NCBI GenBank assembly: GCA_003550325.1
Contig: QKWP01000339.1
Span: forward strand, 228,349-292,348
Length of the DNA: 64,000 nucleotides
Direction: 5' to 3'
From: Gigaspora rosea
Lineage: Eukaryota; Glomeromycota; Glomeromycetes; Diversisporales; Gigasporaceae
In this document: in pieces, positions 55,401 through 64,000 of the stretch
How positions within the stretch are numbered: position 1 is the first letter of the stretch
Layout of the letters: the number at the start of each line of letters is the position of its first letter
Notes under the pieces: generated by a model
The model's input: only the letters and a program-made list of their open reading frames with translations
Told to the model about the DNA's origin: nothing
The model's database searches: none
Program-made: the position numbers and the translations under genes

Positions 55401-56127
55401 TATCCCTTCTAATACACACAAGCGTATTCTCCTTCAGGACAGGCACCTGGGCCAGTACCCACCCAAGTTCCTACTATGCACCTGTACCCCTTTCAGATAG
55501 CAGCAAGTACAGCTGTACTAGTTAATTCTAATGCTGGTTCTGCTAATAATTCTATGCATACTAACAGTCCTCAAGAGGCTCTTTAGACCTTCCTAACCAT
55601 GATTGCCAGTATGAGTACTGTGAATAATTCGAGTACAGCAGGTGGTTCAAATACTGCCTATACCAATGTTGAAACTGATGGCATGAGCAATACCAATATT
55701 GAAACTGATGGCATGAGTAATCAACCTACCTATGTTAACATTCCAATAGAGGATGTCACTCTTTTTGCATCAGAACTGCCAAAATAGGCATTGGAGTAAA
55801 CATTGTCAGAATGAAGCTGGAGATTTGGAATTAGAAAAAGAAGAAACTCTAGAACAATTACTGGAAAAAGAAAAAGAAATAGAAAGAGAACAGATAGTAG
55901 AGAAAAATAGAGTTAAGAAAAGAAAAGAAAATGAGCCACTAGTAAAAGCCATACAGTCAAAACCCAAACAAATTCCTGTAACCAAGAGAAAGGTACCAAA
56001 AGACGAGATGCCACAAATCTCCTCATTGGTACCTTCTTACTCAATTATTGCTGACCTAAGAGATAAAAATGCTAACATCACTATTGGTCAACTTCTTCGT
56101 ATTGTTCGTCTATATGTACTAAGTTAG
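55401..56127 (+). pseudogene. Ty3-2 gag-pol linker with coiled-coil region
   Basis: A Ser/Thr/Asn-rich segment with two copies of (N)VETDGMSN / NIETDGMSN leads through a shift to a charged coiled coil (EKEETLEQLLEKEKEIEREQ) and the segment PSYSIIADLRDKNANITIGQ LLRIV that precedes the protease in related elements. It is part of the polyprotein, not a separate gene. Confidence 0.65.
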
Positions 56128-56159
56128 TAAAAAGCCTACATAAAAAGAAAAGTCCAATC

Positions 56160-56640
56160 AAAAGAAAATTAGAATAAATATTAGTATTACCGCTGGTACT
56201 AAGTCTATAGCTTTGTACTGTGATGCCAGTGTTCTTGGAGAAACCATACCATTAATTGTAAACAGTAGATCCTCTGGTAGTGTAGTATCCTCTTATTTAT
56301 TAAGGAACCTTGGAATTAAAGTTGAGTGGCCCTCCACTATCAACATGTTCAATGTCTATGGATAAGTAAACGAGTACTAGGGAAGTCTCCGATTTCCTTT
56401 TTCTGGTTGAAGGTGCCGAAATTCCTATAGATGTAGTTGTTACTGACACCACTTCATATAGTGCCATTGTTGGTAATGACTAGCTTTCCAAGGCCCAGGC
56501 AAAAATCGATTGGTTACTTCTGAGATAACCTTTACCTGGGAAGGTAAAGAAATAATCGTCCCTGTAGAGTTTAAAAGGTTCATTTCTGAATATTTAAGTA
56601 AAAACCGTCCTACAAAATTTGAAGCTAGAAAAAAATGAAG
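56160..56640 (+). pseudogene. Ty3-2 aspartic protease
   Basis: ALYCDASVLGETIPLIVNSR then SSGSVVSSYLLRNLGIKVEW: the expected Asp-Ser-Gly active site reads Asn-Ser-Arg (56261-56269, AAC AGT AGA). Both differences are G-to-A changes. Further parts (VVTDTTSYSAIVGND; GKEIIVPVEFKRF) follow in other frames. Confidence 0.75.
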
Positions 56641-57700
56641 ACTCTGAGTATGAGTCAAGTGAAGAGAACAAAATATGAAGAAGAAGACTTAGAAGAAAGA
56701 ATATATAATTATTTAGAGATAGAAGAAGAAGGAGATTTCTATTGTTCATCCTCTGCAGTATGTCCTAGGCCAGATCTCTTTGAAAATCTCGAATACTATA
56801 CTTCTTTAGTAAGGTCGCCACTAAGAGATCCCTGCTAATCTTGAGTCAGACCAAGCTGGACCCTCTAATTCATTAATACCCAGCTCTGCCGTTTCCTCTG
56901 TAAATATTCAAATTAATAACAATCGTAATAATTGTAGTTCTGTGTGTATTCGAATGTCACTTGCAGTTGTAATATCCTCGGGGTCCGGTGCTATAAGTTC
57001 TATTCAAGTTACTTCAGATTTATCCATCCAAAAAGAACAGTTTAAAATTAATAATATTGCTCCTCCTAATGTACCCTCCAATTATAAGCAAATAATTATA
57101 TCTGCTTCTGTTCCAATCATCACTCTTTCTTAGTTTGTTATATTCCTGAGTCCCTATTCTCATCTAGTGAAAATGTGACACGCACGGGAGAAGAAAATCC
57201 TGTGGCCAATAATTCTACTATACAGTGAAATAAAATAATTTTCCCATTTCTTATGGGCCCAATGGTGTTTCTCTTTCTATATTTTACAGAAATGAATCTG
57301 AAGATACGAGTAGTTTGGATATCGACTGGTATGAAATAACCTGGGGAAATAAAGTTAAAGAATATCAGTATGCTGAAAATGATTCTGACACTGACTCTGA
57401 TATTGATAAAGCAAGACAGCAACTTAAAATAAAAAAAGAAAAATCAAAACCCTCTGCAGCTCAGTATTCGTATGACCTGGCTGAAATGCCTATCTCCAAG
57501 AAGAAAACAGTAGAGTCAACCCTTGTAGAAATATTCCTAAAGGAAGAAGATTTTGAAGAAATTAGTAATATATTCGATTACTATTATAGAGAAGAAATAC
57601 AAAAGAAAGATATCTATAATTTAGGTGAACTAGAAGAGGCTTCACATCTTTAGCTTCAAAAATTCTTGGAACGAAACTCAACCCTTTTTGTGTAGAAGGG
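56641..57700 (+). pseudogene. Ty3-2 protease-RT linker
   Basis: Acidic and Ser-rich pieces without catalytic motifs. The longest frame, 57315-57653 (112 codons), is acidic with Lys-rich patches (ENDSDTDSDIDKARQQLKIK) and ends in EEIQKKDIYNLGELEEASHL. Confidence 0.55.
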
Positions 57701-58600
57701 GGAGAAATTGGGGCATACTAATTTAGTCAGACATATATTAGTACTAGAAATGCCCTCTCTATTAAACATAACTCGTACTGTTATTCTCTGGCAGAAAAAA
57801 AAATTATTAAGGACGAAATCAAAAAGAAGCCAAAAGAAGGTTTCATTCAACCTGTTAAAAGCCTATGGACTCTCTAGTGATGCTAGTACCTAAAAAAGAT
57901 AGAGAAACTCGCTTTTGTATCTATTATAGAAATTAAATTCTGTGCCCCAGAAGGATAATTATCCTCTACTGCATATACAAGACTTCTTAGACGCTTTTCA
58001 GGGATTGGCCTGGTATAGCTCGCTCGACTTAGCTAGTAGATATTGCCAGGACCCTGAAATATACATAGATAGGTCAGGTTAATTATAGTGTTACTAAAAA
58101 AAAAAAGATCTGCAGAAAAACTCTAAAAATAAGCAAAAAATTACTATAAATAGAAAAGATCTGTATAAAAAACCTCAAAAATAAGCAAACTCATATCTGA
58201 CCTATCTATGTATATTTCAGGATCCTATATTGGCAAGTCGAGGTCAAAAAATTGGATAGGCTCAAGTTATATTAATACCCCTTTTGGAGTATATATGTTC
58301 CATGTTATGCCGTTTGGGCTAACTAATGTCCTGGCTACATTCCAAAGACTTATTATGGACTACCTTTTCCAGAACTTAATTGGAATGTGCGTCATTGTCT
58401 ACTTGGACAATATTAACGTGTATTTAAAAACCTTCGAGGACCATTTATATCACTTGCAGATAGTTTTTAAAAGACTAAAGATGGCAGGTTTTACTCTAAA
58501 ACCCTCCAAATGTTAATTTGCCAATGGAAATTAAAGTTATTGGAGCATGTTGTTAGCGAAATCAGTATCATCACTGACCCTGCTAAAGTTGAAGTAGTAA
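57701..58600 (+). pseudogene. pol: Ty3-2 reverse transcriptase, split by a MITE
   Basis: Blocks in order: a degraded IYYRN-ILC (for the VDYRKLN block), QKDNYPLLHIQDFLDAFQGL, WYSSLDLASRYC (interrupted by the MITE at 58048-58226), WQVEVKKLDRL, then in another frame TPFGVYMFHVMPFGLTNVLA TFQRL and IVYLDNINVY. The catalytic YxDD reads YLDN (AAT at 58409-58411), so the second metal-binding aspartate is lost. Confidence 0.85.
58048..58226. mobile_element. AGGACCC-family MITE in Ty3-2 RT, 179 bp
   Basis: Ends AGGACCCTGAAATATACATA and the inverse of TATGTATATTTCAGGATCCT; flanking octamers ATATTGCC and ATATTGGC differ at one base. Removing it rejoins the RT block SRYWQVEV. Same length as the copy at 46989, in opposite orientation. 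Confidence 0.9.
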
Positions 58601-59212
58601 AAAAATTTCTGGTTTCTAAAAATTTGTGGCAATTAAGAGGCTTTTTGGGACTTACCTGTTACTACTGCAAATTTATTAAAAATTTCATCTTAATCGCGAC
58701 CCCTCTTAACTATATGTTGAAGAAGAATGTTAATTATAAATGGACTGAAACACAGCAACAAACATTTGATAGTTTAAAAGAAAAATTAATTACCGCCCTG
58801 GTTTTGGCATACCTGACTTTACAAAAACCTTTATACTCTTTACCGATGTTTCTGGTACTGCCTTAGGAGCTATCCTATCTTAGAAAAACAAACAAGAAAA
58901 TGAGCAAGTTATTTAATACACCAGTTGTAGCCTGACCCAGACTAAAAAAATTATATTGTAACAAAGAAGGAATATTTGGCTGTAGTATGGGCCATAGAGT
59001 ACTTTCGACCATACCTATATGGCACTCGTTTCCTTCTTTATATTGATCACTTTGCGCTCAAATACCTCTTTGAAGTTAAACTGCCCCAAGATTATCTCGC
59101 ACATTGGGTAATGACCCTCATGGAATACTCTTTCACAACTGTGTATAAACCCAGAAAGAATCATATCAACATTAATAGCCTATCGCGGATCCAAGTAGAA
59201 ACTCACCAATAA
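58601..59212 (+). pseudogene. pol: Ty3-2 RNase H region
   Basis: LRGFLGLTCYYCKFIKNF, then LNYMLKKNVNYKWTETQQQT, LFTDVSGTALGAILS, YTSCSLTQTKKNYI-like, EYLAVVWAIEYFRPYLYGTR and LLYIDHFALKYLFEVKLPQD. The usual TDAS and TDHSAL read TDVS and IDHFAL. The last frame is open for 78 codons and ends ETHQ-stop, 20 bp before the next MITE. Confidence 0.8.
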
Positions 59213-59236
59213 GCCATTATACCTACAAAACTCTTA

Positions 59237-59395
59237 GGGAAGTGCCGTTTATTACGTAATTTATTTTTATTAGGAGGTTATACTGACTCCCCCTGTGATC
59301 TAATTAGCAGCCAATAATAATTTTTATATATAATATATAGACGTGATAGACTGCTAACCCCCCCTCTCGAAATTACGTAATAAATGGCACTTCTC
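59237..59395. mobile_element. Harbinger-type MITE between RNase H and integrase of Ty3-2
   Basis: Ends GGGAAGTGCCGTTTATTACG and the inverse of CGTAATAAATGGCACTTCTC, flanked by TTA (59234-59236 and 59396-59398). 159 bp, non-coding, unrelated in sequence to the 5188 family. Confidence 0.88.
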
Positions 59396-59554
59396 TTAAT
59401 AACCATAATTTTTTTTAGTAAAAAAAAAAAACTTAAACTTAAAATTACTTACATTCTATATCTGTTAAGCCAGTTCAGATTAAGGTTCCTGGCATTTCTC
59501 TCAGTTCCATATATATAAAAAAATTTAATTAAATTTATTAGTACAGAAAAATTC

Positions 59555-60694
59555 ATGAATATGGATCCCGATTTATATATTCTTTATCTAAGATATCTTT
59601 TATACAACATGGTGCTGCAACATTTCACCACAAAGAATATCCAAAAACTGCAGTACAAACCCTGCCATTTTACTGTATTAAAAGGATTATTGTATAAAAA
59701 TAATCACTGCAATTCATCGCAACCCTTATGGGTCTTAAAAAGGGATGAAATTGAAGCTATATTCTTTAGTATACATGATAACTTACTTTTCAGACATTTT
59801 GGTTTCTATGCCACCTATCAACGAATAGCAAATTGCTATTATTGGCCCCAAATGGGCAATGATATAAAAAACTATATATGCACCTGTGAAATATGTCAAA
59901 AGAGAAGAAAACCCACCACACGGGAACTGTTATATCCTATTAAAGTTGGAAAACCTTTTGACCAAATCAAAATTGATATAGTCGGGCCTCTTTCTATTAC
60001 TGCTACTAATAAACAGTATATTGTAGTGGCCACTGAATATCTTACTAAGTGGCCGGAGGCCTGCGCATTAGAAAAAGCAGATGCTGAGAGTGTAGCCACT
60101 TTTATCTTTGAAGATTTAATTTGTATGCATGGAAGCCCAAAAGAAATCTTGTTCAACCAAGAGTCCCATTTTTGCAAAAGTTTAATTAAAGCTCTTTGTA
60201 AGAGAATGGAAATTACTTATTACCAGTCTACGGCCTATCATATGCAAACTAATGGCTTTGTAGAACAATTTAATAAAACACTTCGTAGCGTATTAGAAAA
60301 ATGTATAGCACAAAGTCAATCCAAATATATATGTTCAGCTCTCTTTGCTTACTGTACTTTCTCTCATTCTATGACCGGCTATGAACCTTTCTTTCTATTA
60401 TATGGGTGCTCTGCTCTTCTTCCAGTAAAAACTAGTCTAATTACGTATCAAACTCGATTTAACACCAAGAAAGATCTAAAAAATTTATTATTAAGGCAAA
60501 TAGAAAGTCTAATGGGTGAATTAACACAAGCACGGCAAGCAGCTTCAAAGAAAATTAAAAGGGTACAAACTAAACAAAAGGAGTATTATGAAAAACAGAA
60601 TAAAATTGAATCATACGAAATCAGTGATCAAGTCTTTTTATATCAATCTGTGTTAGGCATATCATACAGTGCTAAGTTAGACCTGATAATTTAG
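59555..60694 (+). CDS. pol: Ty3-2 integrase, open but catalytically altered
   Basis: 379 codons without a stop, the longest frame in the window. The HHCC domain is present (H74, H81, C111, C114 in HDNLLFRHFGFYATYQRIAN and CTCEICQKRRK). The rve core shows D141 (KIDIVGPLSI), N201 (LFNQESHF) and E237 (NGFVEQFNKT), with 35 residues between positions 201 and 237. The second catalytic Asp is therefore Asn (AAC at 60155-60157). Downstream is a helical part (LTQARQAASKKIKRVQTKQK) and a start of the GPYYIHD tail in another frame to about 60870. The ATG at 59555 lies within what was one Pol polyprotein, so it is not a natural start. Confidence 0.9.
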   Translation: MNMDPDLYILYLRYLLYNMVLQHFTTKNIQKLQYKPCHFTVLKGLLYKNNHCNSSQPLWVLKRDEIEAIFFSIHDNLLFRHFGFYATYQRIANCYYWPQMGNDIKNYICTCEICQKRRKPTTRELLYPIKVGKPFDQIKIDIVGPLSITATNKQYIVVATEYLTKWPEACALEKADAESVATFIFEDLICMHGSPKEILFNQESHFCKSLIKALCKRMEITYYQSTAYHMQTNGFVEQFNKTLRSVLEKCIAQSQSKYICSALFAYCTFSHSMTGYEPFFLLYGCSALLPVKTSLITYQTRFNTKKDLKNLLLRQIESLMGELTQARQAASKKIKRVQTKQKEYYEKQNKIESYEISDQVFLYQSVLGISYSAKLDLII

Positions 60695-60905
60695 GTCCCT
60701 ATTATATCCATGACATACTGCTCCTTGGATTGTACAAACTTAGAACTATGGATGAACACATGATAAAACAGAAATTTCACGGAATCCGGTTTCATATTAT
60801 CATTCTTGACAAAGTAATACTCATCACCCCTTGGCTTATAACTAACAATAATAAAAGGGGACATTAAACATCCTATATTTCTCCTTTACTTTCTTCTCTT
60901 TAATT

Positions 60906-61560
60906 CGCTTACTATTAAAATGTCTAACTTCAAAGTCTCTGCCCATATAGAAAAAACATTAATTAAACTAAAAAACAAATGGAAAAAGCTAAAATTAAAG
61001 GCACATACACTGTATCTACCCAGAAAGTTACTTATAAATGTGCAACAAATCCAACTCTTACAAATAACTGGTACCAAAAGAAAAATGCCTGCTCAAGTAC
61101 TGTAACAGAATTTACCTGAATTCATAGAGGCCTTCATTGTACACAACTTGTGAGCAACAACTTAAAGAACCAAAAATAAATACTTGGAAAGAAAAAGTCA
61201 CTCATACCTGTACCTTTATTCGTCTTGAATGTATTGGACAAACTACCCAATTGCCACATTACTTTTTTCTTGGGTTCCTGTTGCAAGAAAAGGCCTGAAA
61301 TCAAGTGCTAAAAACTTTGTAAAAAGATTAGTCAATCTCTCATACCAACTACAGAATTTCTTAATTATACCACAATGAGCATATTATTTATATAAAGCCC
61401 GAGGCCCCTCATACCTTTTACAGCTCACTCTATTACTCCCACGTCCTTCAATGCTTATATCAAGAAGACTTCGCAAAATTACAAGCAAAAGCTCAATCTC
61501 TAGCCCAACAAGAAATTGACAAAATATAGGAATTAATTATTTCGCAGGGGCTCAATAATT
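60906..61560 (+). pseudogene. Post-pol ORF of Ty3-2
   Basis: Between pol and the polypurine tract several frames carry protein-like sequence: KAKIKGTYTVSTQKVTYKCA, then INTWKEKVTHTCTFIRLECI, then a helical C-terminus (EDFAKLQAKAQSLAQQEIDK). Stops and shifts separate them. I recognise no family. Like Ty3-1, this element thus has extra coding sequence 3' of pol, but the two proteins are not obviously similar. Confidence 0.5.
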
Positions 61561-61573
61561 AGGGGAGGCAAAA
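61561..61573 (+). promoter_or_regulatory. Polypurine tract of Ty3-2
   Basis: AGGGGAGGCAAAA ends at the first base of the LTR. Confidence 0.75.
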
Positions 61574-62321
61574 GTAACGAATCTAATTCATTATATTTGC
61601 CGCTTAAAATTTTTTTTTATTATTTGTTATTTTCTATTTTTTTCTTTTTATTCTACAACATTCTATATTTCACCCTCCATTGCTATAGAAATTATTAATT
61701 CGACTCCAACGTAATATTTTAATTACTTATACTAAAATAGAAATTATTAAGTGGCTTAATGGCTTAGACATTGGGAGGAAAAACTGGCTCTACAGTGCAT
61801 ATGCAGTAGATACAATGCATACGCTGTAGATATAGCGTATATGCATTAGATACAGTGAATATGCGGTAAATACAGCAGAAGCATTAAAAATTCTGTGCGT
61901 ACGCTATTATAATGTTAAAACATATATAAACCCATTGAATTTAATAAAGAAATATAAGTTTCTTCTCTACTAAAAACATTAATAACATAAGAAATAAAAT
62001 AAACACTTGTCTTTTGAATTCGACTTGTAACATTAATAAACCTTTCATAACTCAATTCGATGGACTAAATTGACTCGTAACCTCGAAAATAGTTTTATTA
62101 AGACTCAAATTCTGTGTAATAGAATTTGTTAATCCTTCGAAAGTATACACGTGATGCATATCGGCCTACTAGTTGACCTATAGGAAAAGTCTTGCAGTTA
62201 AAATATATTTGATAAATGTTGTCTCTTTTAAATATTACCTCTTGGCTAGTAGATTTAAAACCTTACTTTGCCTTTCAAATTAAACTACTGCACCTGTGAA
62301 GAATTCTTGAACTTACACATA
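61574..62321 (+). repeat. 3' LTR of Ty3-2, its last three bases cut off by a pogo insertion
   Basis: Matches the split LTR at 29229-32512 throughout, ending ACTTACACATA where the other copy continues TCA. The pogo element begins right after that TA. TATATAAACCC and AATAAAGAAA near 61923-61952 form the promoter-polyadenylation part. Confidence 0.9.
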
Positions 62322-64000
62322 CAGTCAACTCCTGCAATAGTCATATCATAAAATCCAAAACTTTATGTGACTATTGTGAGTAGGTGACTAATATGAAAAA
62401 GTTATAAAACCAATATTAAAAGGTTAGTTATATGTTCATAACCAATAATATAACAACAATATAGCATATAAATTTATATTTAAAGAAGTAAAAATAAAAT
62501 TAGACTTGGTTAAAGGTCACGCAAACATATCTTTTATCGTAATTGGCTAGTTTTAGAGATCGTGCACATGTACTACAATTAATTGAAGTAATCTTTACAT
62601 GATTTATATTGCAAATATAAAATTTTAAGCAATTAATGATCTTTTTTTATCGAGATACTGTATGCACAAATTGTGTGAATGCACACAAATTAATAAAATT
62701 TTTATAACAGCACTAGAAAAAAATTCAGATACAATATACTGTTTAATCCTCTACTTTATTCAATAACAATTTTAATTTTGAAGGCTTTGTTACAAAATAA
62801 TTGATAAAAATGAATACCTTATACTCATAATTTTAACTTTGTTTTATATTTATATGCTAACTTTAATAACAGAATTAAAGGTGATAAGATTTATTCGTGG
62901 ATTATTAAATGTTCAAGAGTTTTCTGTTTCATAAATCTAACAGAGGCTCTATATGTTCGGGAAAGAAAATCATGAAAGAATGCCTCATCATTTTTTTTAA
63001 TAAAACTATTAGTCATAAAGGGTTGCTGGCAGGTAAAGCTAAGAAGTTGATTAAGGCTTTTTTTGGTTTCAGTAAAGGTAATTTTAGGTTCTTCATCCAC
63101 AAAATTATCAGGCTCATTATCACTAACAACTGGATTTTTAACAAATTCGATGATTCGTTCATTATCCAAAGCTTCCTTAGTATCAATAAACTCATCATAG
63201 TCAAAGTATTCTTGGGTGATCTGTTGAAGGTGAGTATCGTTAGTTAAGTCAATAAGTTCTTGAATTTCAAATAAAGCTGTAGTAACTTCAGGAATTTGAA
63301 TAATTTGAGTTTTAGGGTCTTCATCAAACGCTGGTTCTATTTCTAAAAAAATTTTGACAAGGTGTTCGAGAGGTAAAATTCTAGTATAATGGTAGCAATT
63401 TTTTATAGTCTCAGCACTTATGTTATCCCATACAGTTTTTACAACCATATTGCCTAAAAATATACAGTAATATTAATTATTAGGCTAAAATTTGAAAATC
63501 TAGTTAAGCGCGCTAACTTTACCTGAAGTCTATTGAACTTACTTGGTTCCTCAATGCTCCTATCAAAATCATGAATTACTTGATGAATACAAAGTTGCTT
63601 ATAGTGTACTTTAAAGGCATTGATGATTCCAGCATCCATTGGCTGCAAATAAGCGGTAGTATTAGAAGGAAGAAAATGCAAATGAATGTTTGGGTAATCT
63701 TCATAATTATTAATATTGCGAGAGGTGGCATTATCAATGAGCAACAGAATTTTTCATTCTTGAATTCAGAATATAGTCTGAAGATTGTTAAGAAATTTCT
63801 ACAAAAAAAAATAAAAAAGCAGATTGAATAAAAAGAAAAAATAGTGCTAAGTAATTTGAAAATAGTATCACACAAGCTTAAATATATCCTGACACATCCA
63901 CGCCTTTTCATTATTATAATAATCAACTAGAAGTTGACTATGTGATATGATCCCTTCATGGTGAAATGCAAATGGCATTTTAGACTTGTTGATAACTAAT
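62322..64000 (-). mobile_element. pogo/Tigger element, right part beyond the window
   Basis: Starts CAGTCAACTCCTGCAATAGT with TA before it (62320-62321). The gene inside reads on the minus strand and continues beyond 64000. 62322-62890 is non-coding 3' sequence with AT-rich simple stretches. Confidence 0.85.
62891..64000 (-). pseudogene. pogo/Tigger (DDE, CENP-B-like) transposase, C-terminal part
   Basis: From the window edge the minus strand reads VINKSKMPFAFHHEGIISHS and NNEKAWMCQDIFKL, then a probable 75-bp GT-AG intron (63873-63799) and, in a frame with two stops, ILLLIDNATSRNINNYEDYP and LHFLPSNTTAYLQPMDAGII NAFK. LLIDNA carries the second catalytic Asp and LQPMDAGII the third acidic position of pogo transposases. 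A second probable intron (63522-63454) leads to a 185-codon frame ending at 62891 (MVVKTVWDNISAETIKNCYH), shifted by a small deletion. The N-terminal HTH part lies outside. Confidence 0.85.

Larger units (their letters stand above)
53370..62321 (+). mobile_element. Ty3/Gypsy retrotransposon 2 (Ty3-2), degenerate and MITE-invaded
   Basis: Gag, protease, RT, RNase H, integrase, a post-pol ORF, a polypurine tract and a 3' LTR follow in order. The 5' LTR is not adjacent. Four MITEs interrupt it (54033-54739, 55115-55364, 58048-58226 and 59237-59395). Internal sequence differs clearly from Ty3-1, so it is a separate lineage. Confidence 0.93.

Noticed and set aside
1-64000. tRNA, rRNA or other structured RNA genes
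   Set aside because: I found no tRNA-like B box with a matching A box and cloverleaf, and no rRNA sequence. Many hairpins exist, but all fit MITEs.

Overview
The window looks like a transposon-rich, very AT-rich chromosome segment of a filamentous fungus, most likely an arbuscular mycorrhizal fungus (Glomeromycotina, Rhizophagus/Gigaspora type). The reasons are the composition, short GT-AG introns, and decayed members of families that are hugely expanded in those fungi: Sel1-repeat proteins, protein kinases preceded by a CxxC...CxxC zinc-ribbon, and TLDc-domain proteins. Two degenerate Ty3/Gypsy elements, pogo/Tigger and hAT elements and many MITEs fill most of the rest. The genus is an inference; no rRNA, tRNA or marker gene is present.

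Only one convincing intact host gene is visible: a five-exon acetate-transporter-family (GPR1/FUN34/YaaH) gene at 23475-24464 on the minus strand. A weaker two-exon candidate for a small secreted protein lies at 27479-27834 (minus). Host-derived wreckage includes a Sel1/kinase pseudogene (5425-6180), a second kinase piece (28130-28360), a TLDc piece (39451-40065) and a Sel1 piece (45930-46240).

Layout. 1-14.0 kb: MITEs, LTR-like remnants, the Sel1/kinase pseudogene, a pogo-type element (8581-10712) and a dense nested MITE cluster. 14.07-21.81 kb: Ty3/Gypsy element 1, with both LTRs, gag, protease, RT-RNase H, a long acidic ORF, integrase and an extra 3' ORF, all decayed. 21.8-29.2 kb: the least invaded part, with the transporter gene and the small-protein candidate. 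29.2-32.5 kb: an LTR of the Ty3-2 family split by a 2.5-kb TIR element. 32.5-52.9 kb: a repeat country built from a palindromic satellite (core TTAAGATTCTTAA), a 0.9-kb core sequence present twice, elements whose palindromic TIRs flank telomere-like repeats, a hAT element and an AGGACCC-type TIR family. 53.4-62.3 kb: Ty3/Gypsy element 2, interrupted by four separate MITEs. 62.3-64.0 kb: a pogo/Tigger element inserted three bases before the end of the Ty3-2 LTR, its transposase running off the window.

The genes do not form a pathway. The biology here is transposon succession: target-site duplications and reading frames that resume across insertions allow an order of events to be read directly. 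The most unusual signals are (a) four elements with 8-9-bp target duplications whose termini are themselves palindromes and which all contain TTAGGG-like repeats, (b) the palindromic satellite with its duplicated core, and (c) a foldback element whose arms are runs of a CACCGACA-type motif.
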